64,000 nucleotides of DNA from Paenibacillus sp. 19GGS1-52. Its GTDB lineage: Bacteria; Bacillota; Bacilli; Paenibacillales; Paenibacillaceae. The first letter of the stretch is position 1, and each line of letters starts with the position of its first letter. The stretch is from positions 3,534,001 to 3,598,000 of the forward strand of contig NZ_CP059724.1 of assembly GCF_022369515.1 (NCBI RefSeq), read 5' to 3'. The notes beneath the pieces were generated by a model. That model had not been told where the DNA came from. It saw only the letters and a program-made list of their open reading frames with translations, and did not search any database. Of the stretch, positions 1 through 9,710 are shown piece by piece. A program made the translations under genes and the position numbers.

Positions 1-650
1 ACAATTAAATTCATACCAATGAACTGCGCATATTGTACAGTATATAAGATTTTCTCGCCTGTTATATACACATCACACCCTGCATTATGGGCATCACGAA
101 TACTTTGTGTTGAGTTCCCTGCTCCTGTTATAATACCAACTCGTTTTATAGGTTTTTCTGAGTTTCTTCACGACTTTATATCTTCATTTAGAACAGTTCT
201 AATTCTTTCACTTAACTCATCTAAACTAAGGGGAACCCTGAACTCTCCGATACCTGGCAGGCTTCTGCCCTCATGGTGAGTGGATTGATGGATGAGTTCA
301 TTTATTCCAAGAGCTTTAAACAATGAATTGCACGTACCAATTTCAGCATAGTCGAGAGGTAAATGAACGAAGAAATGACTGATTCCATATTCCTTGAGTA
401 GAGAATGACATTCTTCTTTCATACCAAAGACGAAATCCCATGCATCGTGATGGGTAATTATTAGATCTATTTTATTTTCCGTTGCTTGTTTGACGATTTC
501 GGGAGTAATATTCGTTGAGTACCCTATTCGATTAATTGTTTTTTGACCAAAGTCGTAGAAAGCAAATTCCTCGCCATTATCAAATTGTGTTAACAGGTTG
601 CCAAATATCGATTCGATTGTTTCTCTGAATTGTTCGGTATCCACTCCCAC
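1..650 (-). pseudogene. Nif3-like (YqfO family) protein, interrupted by an in-frame stop
   Basis: The reading frame starts at a GTG (650, or 644 with a better-spaced GGGGAG) and encodes a Nif3/YqfO-type protein. The metal-site motif DLIITHHDAWDF lies near residue 65. The frame meets a TGA at 168-170, but the same frame stays open to the window edge and encodes the family's C-terminal half, with VGIITGAGNS followed by GCDVYITGEK. The homology therefore continues in frame past a single nonsense codon (an Arg CGA to TGA change would fit), which points to a recent pseudogene. The gene continues beyond base 1. Nif3 proteins are dinuclear-metal hexameric proteins of uncertain cellular role. Read-through or a sequencing error are the alternatives. 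Confidence 0.8.
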
Positions 651-689
651 TCCCCCATTTAATCACCTATATTTGAGTTTATGCCCATT

Positions 690-779
690 CTGCCAGTTAG
701 CACAGAAGGTTGTCATACATTACTGTTTGCAGCCTTCTCCTATTTGTATATTAAGCTCTCGTTCCCGTTAGCATAATGG
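690..779. repeat. Cassette-like intergenic unit 1
   Basis: Core CTGCCAGTTAGCA (690-702), imperfect stem AGAAGGTTG/CAGCCTTCT, then second core CGTTCCCGTTAGCATAATGG. It separates the AraC-type gene from the Nif3-like gene. Ten other units of the same build occur up to 16.6 kb, each with a different stem sequence. Confidence 0.65.
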
Positions 780-810
780 TACACCACGCTATCTGTAACA
801 GCAAGTTTGA

Positions 811-833
811 GGGCCATCCTTTACGGGATGGCC
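811..833 (-). terminator. Hairpin downstream of the AraC-type gene
   Basis: Stem GGCCATCC / GGGATGGCC with a short loop, 20 bp past the stop codon of the gene ending at 855. The T-tract is weak. Confidence 0.55.
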
Positions 834-854
834 TTAAAGTTAATCTCTTGTGAA

Positions 855-1703
855 TTATTTTTTCTTTATCGGTATCCAAATCTCCCCAGTAACATTTACT
901 GCCATTCCATAATACATTTCGAAACTAGGGCCTTCAACCTGTTCATATTCAGATGTCGGAAACCACTCAGAATATATTCTTACCCATAGTTTCTGTAAAT
1001 CACATTGCGGCTCCGGGAAAATAGCCCACGTTAATGCCGGTACAGAAATTTTTGTAAATCTCTCCGGCAACTCAAGTCCCTTTGGAAGATTGTAACATAC
1101 CATGTACTTGAAAGATTCTTTAGTATGATCATATAAGGCAGCGTGCAATACGGTGTCACCAAAACGTCCCAGCAATTCGTTCATTAGATCAACGCTTCCA
1201 TCATCATCACATTTTTTACGGAATTGAGGAACTTCAGAAAATGCTGTTTTCTGGTCCGAATTTATTAAACCATAGACTCCAAACATTTCAAAAGATCCTC
1301 TTTGTTCAATTCGGTAATTCATCTCGGCATCTCCTTTTATTGAAATATGAAAGGACATACGAGGATAGGCTTTTAGAGAAACGCCTTTATCGCGCGCTGA
1401 TACCGGGATAACTCCATGCAGGTTCTTAAACGCCCGTGCGAACGCTTCCGGTGAGTCGTATCCATACTTCAAAGCTACATCAATAACCTTTGTATCCGTT
1501 GTCTGCAGCTCAAAAGCCGTCAATGTTAAGCGTCGGCGTCGAATGTACTCCGATAACGATACTCCCGTAATAAACGGAAACATTCGTTGAAAATGATAAG
1601 TAGAGCAACAGGCTATCTGTGCAATTTTGTCATATGAGATATTGTCCGCCAAATTTGTTTCGATGTATTCCATGGCGCAATTCATCCTGTTCAGCCAATC
1701 CAT
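855..1703 (-). CDS. AraC-family regulator with effector-binding (GyrI-like) domain
   Basis: The protein has 282 residues from an ATG at 1703, preceded by AAGGGAGGGAG; the frame is open further upstream but without a better ribosome site. Residues about 1-100 form the double HTH of AraC/XylS regulators, with the segments CCSTYHFQRMFPFITG and YGYDSPEAFARAFKNLHG. The rest matches the AraC-type effector-binding fold (GyrI/Rob-like), with a typical IYSEWFPTSEYEQVEGPSFE near the C-terminus. Such regulators bind drugs or other small hydrophobic ligands and activate transporters or resistance genes, but no target gene is adjacent. The gene stands alone between two cassette-like units. The family is clear; the ligand is unknown. 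Confidence 0.85.
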   Translation of the reverse strand: MDWLNRMNCAMEYIETNLADNISYDKIAQIACCSTYHFQRMFPFITGVSLSEYIRRRRLTLTAFELQTTDTKVIDVALKYGYDSPEAFARAFKNLHGVIPVSARDKGVSLKAYPRMSFHISIKGDAEMNYRIEQRGSFEMFGVYGLINSDQKTAFSEVPQFRKKCDDDGSVDLMNELLGRFGDTVLHAALYDHTKESFKYMVCYNLPKGLELPERFTKISVPALTWAIFPEPQCDLQKLWVRIYSEWFPTSEYEQVEGPSFEMYYGMAVNVTGEIWIPIKKK

Positions 1704-1846
1704 CGTTCTCCCTCCCTTCGAGATAAATCTTACCGCGGATCCTGAATGAGTGCCGTGCATTTCCTGCACGAGAAAGTCAGTTTGTATCAGATAAAAACTT
1801 GCCCTTGTTTATGGTGCGACTCAGAGCGAATGACCGTTAAACTAAA

Positions 1847-1918
1847 CTGCCCGTTTGTTGAGTTGATAGAAGGAGGCACAGCAAGTCAGCTCCTGTACTA
1901 AAGTCCTTCGTTAGCTTA
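1847..1918. repeat. Cassette-like intergenic unit 2
   Basis: Core CTGCCCGTTTGTTGA (1847-1861), short stem AGGAG/CTCCT, then second core TCCTTCGTTAGCTTA (1904-1918). The stop codon of the phosphotransferase gene lies inside the second core. Confidence 0.6.
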
Positions 1919-2795
1919 GGCTATGTAACCAGATGTGACCATCCAGGGTCGGCTTCATTCCATAGATTTTTTGGAGAGTATGGAGATGCTTCATCTTCTC
2001 ATCATCAGCCTCTGTGTGGAGATACCCCTCTACAAGCCTGTACCCGAATACGAGAAGGATTATCTCGTAGACACAATGATCGGCGATTCGGGATACATTC
2101 TCATACTCCGAAAAGCCTTTGTAATACGCGGGGACGCATCGCTGGTAGTGTTCGATCATGTGATCAATATCCGGTTCATCCGCGATCAGGCTTGCGAGAT
2201 CCTCGCCCAGATAACCCCATCCGCTGGTATCCCAGTCGATGAGCGCGAAATTCCCGTCAGCATAGATCAGGTTGGTTACCCAGAAGTCCCTGTGGCATAG
2301 CACGATGGGCAATTTTTCGATACGGGCGAATATCTCGTCTGCTTGCTCATCGATGTCGATGAGCATTTGCCGCACCTGCAGCGGGAATTTGCAGTCCTCC
2401 GAGCGTATATAATCGTAGACGACCGGCCATGACCGATAATGCAGATACGTATTCTTCATGAGATCCACATGGCTGAGGTTGGTCAGGCTCTGCAGCATGG
2501 CGGGCTGCTCCGCATACAACTTGCCTTGAAAGCGACCTAACTCCAGCGCGGCCTTTTCATACATGTCACCGGTCAAGTCTAAACCGGTTACGCCATCGAT
2601 ATATTCCAGCCACAGCTGGTATTCATTTTCTTCGGCATTGAGCTCGGCGTGATAACATGTCGGCCAGCGGAGGGCTCGCGAGAACGTCGCTCCCAAGTCA
2701 GACGAATAGAGATCATATTCCCGACGCCATGAGCCCGGATCGCCGTAACGCTCCCATTTATGCTGGATTTTCAGCACTATATGGTACCGCAATTT
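1911..2795 (-). pseudogene. APH-fold phosphotransferase, N-terminus replaced by transposase DNA
   Basis: This encodes the C-lobe and part of the N-lobe of an aminoglycoside/choline-kinase-like phosphotransferase. The catalytic loop is LCHRDFWVTNLI and the Mg-binding segment is LIDWDTSGWGYLGEDLA. The frame is open up to 2858, but its first roughly 20 codons overlap antisense transposase sequence from the plus strand, so they are not native. The ATP-binding N-terminal part normally present in the family (some 50-70 residues) is missing. A fortuitous start could still give a chimeric product, although activity is unlikely. Substrate cannot be judged. The gene ends inside a cassette-like unit. 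Confidence 0.7.
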
Positions 2796-2820
2796 TTCGC
2801 CATCCAAGCGACGTAGACTA

Positions 2821-3765
2821 CAATTTCTACAGGAACGCATCCGCACTGAACGGTCCAAGATCGGTGATCATCGATCCATTACGTTCCTGATCATTGACGA
2901 CACTTGCTGTAAGAAAGATGCTTCCACAAAGCATATGGAAGCTCTAGATTACCACTTTGCTCACGATGAAAATAAAAGCATGTGGTCTCATTGCTTAGTG
3001 ACTGCTCATGTTGTGACAGAAGGTCTGTCCCTTGCTTGGGATTTCCAACCTTACTTACGAGAAGCTTACTGCCAAGCGCATCGCCTTACATTCAAGAGCA
3101 AGAATGACTTGGCTATAGAGCTTTTAGATTCTTATCCTGCTAGCGAAAACGAACAGGTTTACGTACTAACTGACAGCTGGTACACAAGCAAGAAGTTCAT
3201 GGATGCCTGTAACACCAAGGGATTTCATCTAATCGCTGCGGTCAAAACCAATCGTAAGATTGCACCTGCTGGCATTCGAATTTCGATGTCCAAGTTCGCC
3301 TCCGAACATGTCCGTTCCACTGATCTCCGCTCCGTTACGGTGGAGAAGCAAGGACGGTATCGGGTTTATGAATATGAAGGACCTGTAGCCGATATGGAGA
3401 ACGTCAAGGTTTTGCTGTCTTGGGAAGATAAATTTGACCCTACACAGAAACCATTCTGTATCCTCTGCACGGATATTAGCCTGGATTCCGACACCATCCT
3501 GAGCTATTATCATGTTCGGTGGAACATCGAAACCGGCTATCGGTACTTCAAAGAGCGTTACTGGACTCTTCAATACTTGGTCTACAATTTCTTAGAACTA
3601 CAGCGGAAGGAGTGGTCTACAAGTGATAACATCTTGACCTTGGGAGATGTGGTACGACGTATTCGGAATGAACATTTCGGACAAATCATCGTTTATGTCT
3701 ACCAGCAAGCTTTGGATCACAAACCTCTGAAAGAAGTATTGGACGATCTCAAGCTGTCTGCTTAA
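2821..3765 (+). pseudogene. IS4-like DDE transposase, 5'-truncated
   Basis: An open frame runs from about 2761 into a typical IS4-type transposase core. The first catalytic Asp is in FLIIDDTCCKK, the second in VLTDSWYTSKKF, and the Glu in HVRWNIETGYRYFKERYW. The N-terminal part expected for the family is absent, and no ATG fits before 2935. The left side is joined directly to the truncated phosphotransferase gene, so insertion and later deletion probably destroyed both. No terminal inverted repeats were recognised. The frame after 2935 is intact. Confidence 0.75.
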
Positions 3766-3816
3766 AGCCGTTTAGTCGGTTACGCTATAGGTATGTCTAC
3801 TTTTGGCTAACAGCGA

Positions 3817-4224
3817 TCATTTTGCAAGACTCAAGTTTATAAAGTAATCAGTTAGCTTCTCATTTTCATTTTCATGCAATCGTTTATTTTCTTGTTCAAG
3901 TTCTTTATTATTCTTCTCCAACTTTTCAATCTTTCTCTTAAGAGAAGCGATTACGGCATTTTGATTGTTCTCATCACGTTTAATCCTCGAGTCCACAAAT
4001 GCATTTTGTTGTTGATTTCGTAAGAAATCGATACGCTCTTTAAGCTCAGAGTGGTTATAAAGCGTTGCCTTGCTCACTCCAGCTTCTTTCGCTACGCTAT
4101 TAAAGTTAATTGCCTGAGAACTCTTTGTAAGACGTTTAATAGCTTCTTCAACCTTATCTTTAGTTTCTTGCTTTCTCTTTTCGTGTAGCTGCCTTAATTG
4201 TTCTTCGCGATCAAAATTAGCCAT
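3817..4224 (-). CDS. tnpC: Tn554 TnpC-like accessory transposition protein
   Basis: The protein has 135 residues. The ATG at 4224 follows AAAGGTG at a good distance; a GTG three codons upstream is possible. The N-terminal part reads as an HTH-like domain (FNSVAKEAGVSKATLYNH), and the C-terminal half is a long charged coiled coil ending near the stop. Length and composition match Tn554 TnpC (about 125 residues), which is not essential for Tn554 transposition but influences its efficiency and orientation. The start overlaps the tnpB stop in the arrangement ATGGCTAA, which implies translational coupling. Confidence 0.8.
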   Translation of the reverse strand: MANFDREEQLRQLHEKRKQETKDKVEEAIKRLTKSSQAINFNSVAKEAGVSKATLYNHSELKERIDFLRNQQQNAFVDSRIKRDENNQNAVIASLKRKIEKLEKNNKELEQENKRLHENENEKLTDYFINLSLAK

Positions 4225-6352
4225 GTTTAACACCTTTCTTTTTCTTGCGTTCTAATTGTCTCTTCATACGGTCCAAACGTCCAAAAATAACATTTCCACC
4301 CTTGATTGTTTCGTAAATGTTTTGGTATCTTTCTAAGTTTTTTTCATTTGCTTTAACCATATCTTCACGACCATACTCTTTTGAGGCTTCAATCATTTTG
4401 GTTGCACTCTCTATATGGAGTTCATATTTTTTAACATCAAAACTCGTCATACCAACAGCTAAATCAAAACAAGGTTTACCATCGTTCGCTGTGAGACAAG
4501 GAGGTTCTGCCGCTAATGGACAGTTTCCATTCACCCTTGCTCGACAAGTCCCGTAAGGGTTGTCCAATGCATTTAACTTCTCGTCTTTCCACATCATATC
4601 CATGATGTCTTCAGGAATATCTTCTGTTTCAGAAACTTGATGAATTTCCCCATTTAAGTCAAAGCTAAACACACCTTGTTTGACAACTTTTTCAAACTCT
4701 TTCCTTTTTGTATCATCAAGTAGACGAGCATATCTCATTGTCATTTCTGGAGATGCATGAGCCAGCAATTCCTGTACTGTTAAAATATCAGCTCCACCAT
4801 TTAACATTTTTACGGCAAACGTGTGGCGAAATTGGTGACTCTTAAAATAAAAGATATTTCCCAATTCATCTGTAATATTCTTTTCGATTGCTAATTTATT
4901 AAGCTGTGTTTGTACCCAATTTTGCCCAAATGGTTTTCCCTTTCGGAGACCATTGTAACGAACAAAGATATATTTATTAGGATTGTTATCATCGTTACTC
5001 AGTTCCTTGGAGTTGTGTATTAATACGGCGATTATATTTGCTAGTTGATTATCAATCGGGATTTTGTGACCTTTTACATACACTTTTTCAATATCAGTTA
5101 CAATAGAATATTTCCCATTTAAACGAACCAAACAATCTTGTGTTAATTCCAATACATCGCTTATACGCAATCCAGTTTTAAAGGCAACCCACACAATAGG
5201 TTGTACATCCAGATGAAGGTCGCTTAAATTATCAAACAGTTGATCTACTACGTGGTCAGGAATATAATCAATGTCGTCATCTGACTTCTTATCAAGCTTT
5301 GGATAATCCTCAGAATAGATTAGTTTAGAAGTTGATTTCTCTGGTGCGATGCTGTAATCATAGCGTTGAATATCTTTCAAAAATGTATAAACACGGTTAA
5401 GATTATTAAGTATGTGTTGTTTTGGTTTAGCATTTTTCCGCTTGAGATTGTTTTTTACATAATGGTGAAGGTATTCTAGGTATTTCTCAATATGCTGTCT
5501 TGTAAGCCCGTTTAAATCGTTCCATTTTGGCTCTGACTCACTGATGAAATTTAAGAATCTTGAAACGTATTCTAGATATATTATTGCAGTACCCCATGAA
5601 AATCTCCCTCCACCTAGCAATCTTGTTTTAATATACTTCTTTAAATACTGCCTAAAAATAACGTTTTGAATACCTGTGAAATCAATATAATACGCCGTTA
5701 TCGTTGTATTGTATGGTATCCCAAATTTGTCATGTAGTACCCTAATATCCCATCTATCTTTCTCCCATTCTTCACGATTATCTGTTAAATTGAATAATTT
5801 CTCATAAATGGTACGGAAGAAGTTTGCTGTTGCTGATTTGCCCTCGTAGTCACCATATTGGATATTTTTGAATGTTCGGGTTGTTTCTACACCTTTATTG
5901 TTCAACCACCAAATCCACTGTTTCTCAGTCTTCTCAACATCTAACTCAAGGAGAGAATGGAGGTGAGGATACTTTTCGTTTAGAAACAAAACTAATTTTT
6001 TTCCGAATGTTACATAGGTATTATAAAGGCTGCTAAGACTCAGTTCATCGTTAAACAACTTATAATAAAGAACAAACTTAAGTTCTAATACAATATTATG
6101 ATTTTCGGTAGAGAACTTTATTTTTTTCCTTGTTCCTCTGTATATATTGAATTGTTCTTTAAAGTTAGGAATTTGACCAATATCGTTTAGATTCCAAACA
6201 ACATTGACTAAAAAGTAATCATTGTCTACAAGTCTCGTTTGTACTTTACCATCACTAGATATAATCTTAACCTCGTAAGAGGAAAGGGTGGATGTGATTA
6301 AGTCCCAATAATCGCTTTGTGGGAGTAAATTATTTGCTATGATTTTATCCAA
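4217..6352 (-). CDS. tnpB: Tn554 TnpB-like tyrosine recombinase
   Basis: The protein has 711 residues and starts with TTG at 6352, six bases after TAGGAGGA. It is a large tyrosine recombinase. The catalytic segments are visible near residues 390-560: the first Arg in FKTGLRISDVLELTQD, the HxxR box in KSHQFRHTFAVKML, and the His/Tyr in LLAHASPEMTMRYARL. The C-terminus has a Cys-rich stretch (TCRARVNGNCPL then PPCLTANDGKPC), perhaps zinc-binding, as in Tn554 TnpB proteins (about 630 residues). In Tn554, TnpA and TnpB are both required for site-specific insertion. The frame is intact. Confidence 0.88.
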   Translation of the reverse strand: MDKIIANNLLPQSDYWDLITSTLSSYEVKIISSDGKVQTRLVDNDYFLVNVVWNLNDIGQIPNFKEQFNIYRGTRKKIKFSTENHNIVLELKFVLYYKLFNDELSLSSLYNTYVTFGKKLVLFLNEKYPHLHSLLELDVEKTEKQWIWWLNNKGVETTRTFKNIQYGDYEGKSATANFFRTIYEKLFNLTDNREEWEKDRWDIRVLHDKFGIPYNTTITAYYIDFTGIQNVIFRQYLKKYIKTRLLGGGRFSWGTAIIYLEYVSRFLNFISESEPKWNDLNGLTRQHIEKYLEYLHHYVKNNLKRKNAKPKQHILNNLNRVYTFLKDIQRYDYSIAPEKSTSKLIYSEDYPKLDKKSDDDIDYIPDHVVDQLFDNLSDLHLDVQPIVWVAFKTGLRISDVLELTQDCLVRLNGKYSIVTDIEKVYVKGHKIPIDNQLANIIAVLIHNSKELSNDDNNPNKYIFVRYNGLRKGKPFGQNWVQTQLNKLAIEKNITDELGNIFYFKSHQFRHTFAVKMLNGGADILTVQELLAHASPEMTMRYARLLDDTKRKEFEKVVKQGVFSFDLNGEIHQVSETEDIPEDIMDMMWKDEKLNALDNPYGTCRARVNGNCPLAAEPPCLTANDGKPCFDLAVGMTSFDVKKYELHIESATKMIEASKEYGREDMVKANEKNLERYQNIYETIKGGNVIFGRLDRMKRQLERKKKKGVKHG

Positions 6353-6381
6353 TGTCTATCCTCCTAAAATGCTAATCTAAC

Positions 6382-7560
6382 TTAAAAAGGAAATGCTTCA
6401 TCAGGAATACCTGATTGAAACTCTTCCTCCTGGTTCTCTTTGCTTCGCACAATCTCAAAAGCGTGAGCAGCTTTCTCCCATTCCTTTCGAATATCATCTT
6501 CGGAAGGATGGACGTATAGGTTTATCGTTGTTTGTAGTTGTGCATGCCCTAAACGTTCTTGCACAGCTTTAATATTCTTTGTTTGAAGGTAAAAAATAGT
6601 TCCGTGCGTATGACGAAATAGGTGGGGAGTGATGTGTATACCCGTTTTCCTCTCAATCTCTTTAAAAGTTGCATAAACATCAGAATAGGTAAGAGGTTGT
6701 CCAGTGTTCTCCCCCCAAATCTTCACAAATACAAAGTTATGATCTGGATCGAATTCGTCAAGAACCTCATACAAATAATCGTCATACAAGTCCATGAGCC
6801 CCTGGGAAATGTCTAACCTTCGCTCCCCAGTCTTCAATTTACCTCCATTTGGTAGTTCACCTCTGTCCGTCAATTGGATTTTATGTTTCCTTTGTTTTGC
6901 ATCAAATTGAAAATCTTCAAGAAACAGTGACATGGCTTCTCCAATACGCAAACCAGTTTCAAAAAGCAGACGGACCAGGAATCTATCCCTAATATTCGTA
7001 GTAGAATGATAGATTTCATCGACCTGTTCCTTTGAAAATACTTTTACTCTCTTTTTTGGTTCATCTAATTTAAGAACATTTTTAGAACGAGGCTTTCCTT
7101 CATTTAAATGATGTAAAAATCCTTTGTATCCATTACCTCCAGCACCTACAAACATCTTCTTCATTAGTTTTTCAACAATGTCAGAATCGACTAAATCATT
7201 TCTGTATAAGTAATCATAAAAAGTTGTAACTATCGTAATGTAATTGTTTACTGTACTTTCGCTACGTTTAGCTTTTGTTTTTTTATGAGGTACTATTTTA
7301 TTGCTCTCATATGGATTTCTAAGCCAAGCAACGAAATCGGATAGCTTCTCAAAGCTCACTTTCTGATAATCACTTTCTGTTTGACCCAAATATGTAAAGT
7401 AAAATTTTAAAGCCGTACAATAAGTCTTTAAAGTATTGCTGCTGGACTCTTTGTTATATAGGTATTTCATATATTTCGCAACGGGTTCAACTGGTATTCC
7501 TTCTGCATCAACTAAAAGATATGCCTTTCTATTACCAACAGTTATTTCTTGTACCCTCAT
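6382..7560 (-). CDS. tnpA: Tn554 TnpA-like tyrosine recombinase
   Basis: The protein has 392 residues from an ATG at 7560 that follows a near-perfect GGAGGTGATTTTT. The frame is open upstream to 7728 but without a convincing ribosome site. A SAM-like N-terminal DNA-binding domain precedes the catalytic domain: Arg in FETGLRIGEAMSLFLEDF, HxxR in HITPHLFRHTHGTIF, and the His/Tyr in LGHAQLQTTINLYVHPS. The length is close to Tn554 TnpA (361 residues). It is first in the tnpABC order and all motifs are intact, so the element could be active. Confidence 0.88.
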   Translation of the reverse strand: MRVQEITVGNRKAYLLVDAEGIPVEPVAKYMKYLYNKESSSNTLKTYCTALKFYFTYLGQTESDYQKVSFEKLSDFVAWLRNPYESNKIVPHKKTKAKRSESTVNNYITIVTTFYDYLYRNDLVDSDIVEKLMKKMFVGAGGNGYKGFLHHLNEGKPRSKNVLKLDEPKKRVKVFSKEQVDEIYHSTTNIRDRFLVRLLFETGLRIGEAMSLFLEDFQFDAKQRKHKIQLTDRGELPNGGKLKTGERRLDISQGLMDLYDDYLYEVLDEFDPDHNFVFVKIWGENTGQPLTYSDVYATFKEIERKTGIHITPHLFRHTHGTIFYLQTKNIKAVQERLGHAQLQTTINLYVHPSEDDIRKEWEKAAHAFEIVRSKENQEEEFQSGIPDEAFPF

Positions 7561-7792
7561 AAAAATCACCTCCAACCAACTATTATTTTTAATAGTATTT
7601 CCACCTGTAATATTTACCGTTATTCTTGTTTCTTTAAGGTCCTCGAAACTACCGTTTCTGCAGAGTGCTGTCCTCGCACCGAGGCTACGTCCTCCTAAAA
7701 AACAAATGAATGTTCCTTGTTTATACATTCATATTAAACACTCTAAACTATATTTTCAACCCTTATTTAATTTATAAACTATGTAAATAAAA

Positions 7793-7827
7793 AGGATAGT
7801 CAGCCTTCATATTAGACTAACTATCCT
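7793..7827. terminator. Hairpin upstream of tnpA
   Basis: Stem AGGATAGT / ACTATCCT with a 19-base loop in AT-rich DNA between tnpA and unit 3. It may terminate incoming minus-strand transcription. Confidence 0.4.
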
Positions 7828-7982
7828 ATAATTTATTGTCTTAATTTAATAAATAGTTCATTTTCTTTTTCATTTTAGGATTCTCCTATAATAGTTTCAT
7901 ACTGTTCATTCTAAAAACGACGACATTAACTTATCTTACTCTATAATCCTACCATAAAAGCCTAATATGCTATTGAATTAAC

Positions 7983-8066
7983 CTGCCCTTAAGTGCAGAG
8001 AAGGCAGCCAATTTTGTGTCGGCTGCCTCATGTGTTGCAGAGCTATAGTTCCCCGTTAGCGCAATA
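7983..8066. repeat. Cassette-like intergenic unit 3
   Basis: Core CTGCCCTTAAGTGCA, strong stem GAGGCAGCC-type (GGCAGCC/GGCTGCC), then second core CTATAGTTCCCCGTTAGCGCAATA in two segments (8043-8066). No gene directly follows on the high side until 8526. Confidence 0.65.
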
Positions 8067-8525
8067 AATACCTGAGTTACTTCCTTTTATGAAGAGCAAA
8101 ATACTCAAAACATAGAATGCATTAGAGTAGAATATCGGATATCGTTTGGGTATACGAACCATTCCTCCATTTCATATACCCAAGATGTGTGCCAGGTTCG
8201 GTTGTACTGTGCAACTCCTTAAAGTAATAACTTTTTTTAGACGAGACTAAGATTTTCGGTGGTTTCTCGCAAGAAAGGGCTTAGCATTTACTTGTGTTGT
8301 TTCTGTTACCTGGTTCACCTTGCTCACTTGTTCCGTATGAGTTCCTACGTTTTCCCATCTACAACCTCTATACCGCATGCTGTAATTACAGACACGCAAC
8401 AGCACAACATAATAACCATAGCAATATTCTTGATCATTATGGCTCTCCTTTGATATCTTCTGAAATTGAGGGAAGGAGTATGGATGAAAATTATATGAAG
8501 CTGAATCAACAAAACTGATCGTTAC
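8067..8525. other. Intergenic region without a recognisable gene
   Basis: I see no gene, repeat or clear remnant here. Short plus-strand frames (8259-8518) show no family features and no credible ribosome site. Confidence 0.5.
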
Positions 8526-9263
8526 TTAACGATTTGAAAGTGGGTATTTTTTTACAGCAACTAACTGCTTCTTATTCAAATCTAGTTGATAATACAAATC
8601 TTTGGCATCTCCTTCAGATGTACCAGCTCCAACAGGCGGAGGAACAACTAAAACATCATTCTCTATATATGGTGCTTCAGCTTCAGAATAGACAAGCGTA
8701 ATAGCAACAAATTTATTCTTTGTAAGGATCTTCAATGGGAACGCGTTTCCACTTTGTTTATCGATCGCGAAAACATATCCTTCCAATCCATGCCCCGTTT
8801 GGTATTGTGGGGTGAGGAGATAAACGCCAGCATCTTTAAACCCCACCTTTTTAAAGGTTAGTATTTTATCAGATGGTTGGACAAATAAATAATCTGTCAG
8901 TTCCAATAAAACCTTATCTTGATCTCCTTGTCTGTAGACGATGGAATAATTACTCTGGAAGGTCTGATCTCCCTCTTGCCCCAGCGTACTTGATACGTTC
9001 AAATGCCCTCGTTCTTCCTTACCATTTGAAATCAAAAGCAATGTTCCCTTATCCGTTTGTTGTTCTGCCCGAATCGCTTGATCTTCATTAACAAAGTCAA
9101 TGTTAATGGATTCCGCGATATCAGACTTTGGGAATACACTAGGTATATCACCTGAAGGGTTTTGTTCTTGAGTAGATAAAATGTTATTATTAGCGGTTTC
9201 TTGAATCGCAGTACTGCTAGCTGTGACTGCTTCATCGTTTTGTTGTCTATTACAACCAACCAA
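8526..9263 (-). CDS. Lipoprotein of unknown function with no standard start codon
   Basis: This encodes a secreted, mostly beta-rich protein of unknown function with an Asn/Gln/Thr-rich linker after the lipobox. The lipobox LLLSLLVGC follows a hydrophobic stretch that begins after the basic KWEIKIKGH, so a lipoprotein signal peptide is clearly encoded. In that stretch, however, no ATG, GTG or TTG lies between the upstream TGA and the TTG at 9263, which falls inside the lipobox. A GGGAG at 9321-9325 is well placed for an ATT codon at 9314. Either ATT is used or the start codon has been lost; the coordinates given use the first standard start. No domain was recognised. Confidence 0.65.
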   Translation of the reverse strand: MVGCNRQQNDEAVTASSTAIQETANNNILSTQEQNPSGDIPSVFPKSDIAESINIDFVNEDQAIRAEQQTDKGTLLLISNGKEERGHLNVSSTLGQEGDQTFQSNYSIVYRQGDQDKVLLELTDYLFVQPSDKILTFKKVGFKDAGVYLLTPQYQTGHGLEGYVFAIDKQSGNAFPLKILTKNKFVAITLVYSEAEAPYIENDVLVVPPPVGAGTSEGDAKDLYYQLDLNKKQLVAVKKYPLSNR

Positions 9264-9646
9264 CAGACTAAGTAATAATACCGACGATGCTATTAATAAA
9301 ACATGTCCTTTAATTTTAATCTCCCACTTTCATGTAATGGTTTTTATCAAATTATACATATTTTAACTATCCAAAAAGTTTAGAAAATGTATTTTTTACC
9401 GACATTTTTACATTAGTTACCACACAATTGTTTTCATATTCAATGTTTCTATCATAAATTGAAGGCGTTCCCATGCCGTTATGGAACTTTTCATCTATAG
9501 TCAAGTGAAACCATAAGTAGTCAAGGTCTGAATACAGAAATTATAAGGAAACAAGAACAATTTTGGTCAATTCTATGAGAGCATCTGGTTAAGAGGTGTA
9601 GTGTCTAACATAAGGGTGTTTAGCCGCCATGCCTCGTTGCACTAAC

Positions 9647-9710
9647 CTGCCCGTTAGTTGAGAAAAGCCAGTGCGGTAGACCTTTCTATATTGAACTATC
9701 ACGTCAATCT
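9647..9710. repeat. Cassette-like intergenic unit 4
   Basis: Core CTGCCCGTTAGTTGA (9647-9661), weak stem AGAAAAG/CTTTCT, then a degenerate second core TTGAACTATCACGTCAATC overlapping the stop of the gene ending at 9699. Confidence 0.55.

Larger units (their letters stand above)
3800..7700 (-). mobile_element. Tn554-family transposon core (tnpA-tnpB-tnpC) without cargo
   Basis: Three overlapping or adjacent minus-strand genes, in transcription order tnpA (7560-6382), tnpB (6352-4217) and tnpC (4224-3817), reproduce the Tn554 transposition module. Tn554 elements lack terminal inverted repeats and target duplications, so the edges given are approximate. No resistance or other cargo gene is present between tnpC and the neighbouring IS fragment. 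Confidence 0.8.
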
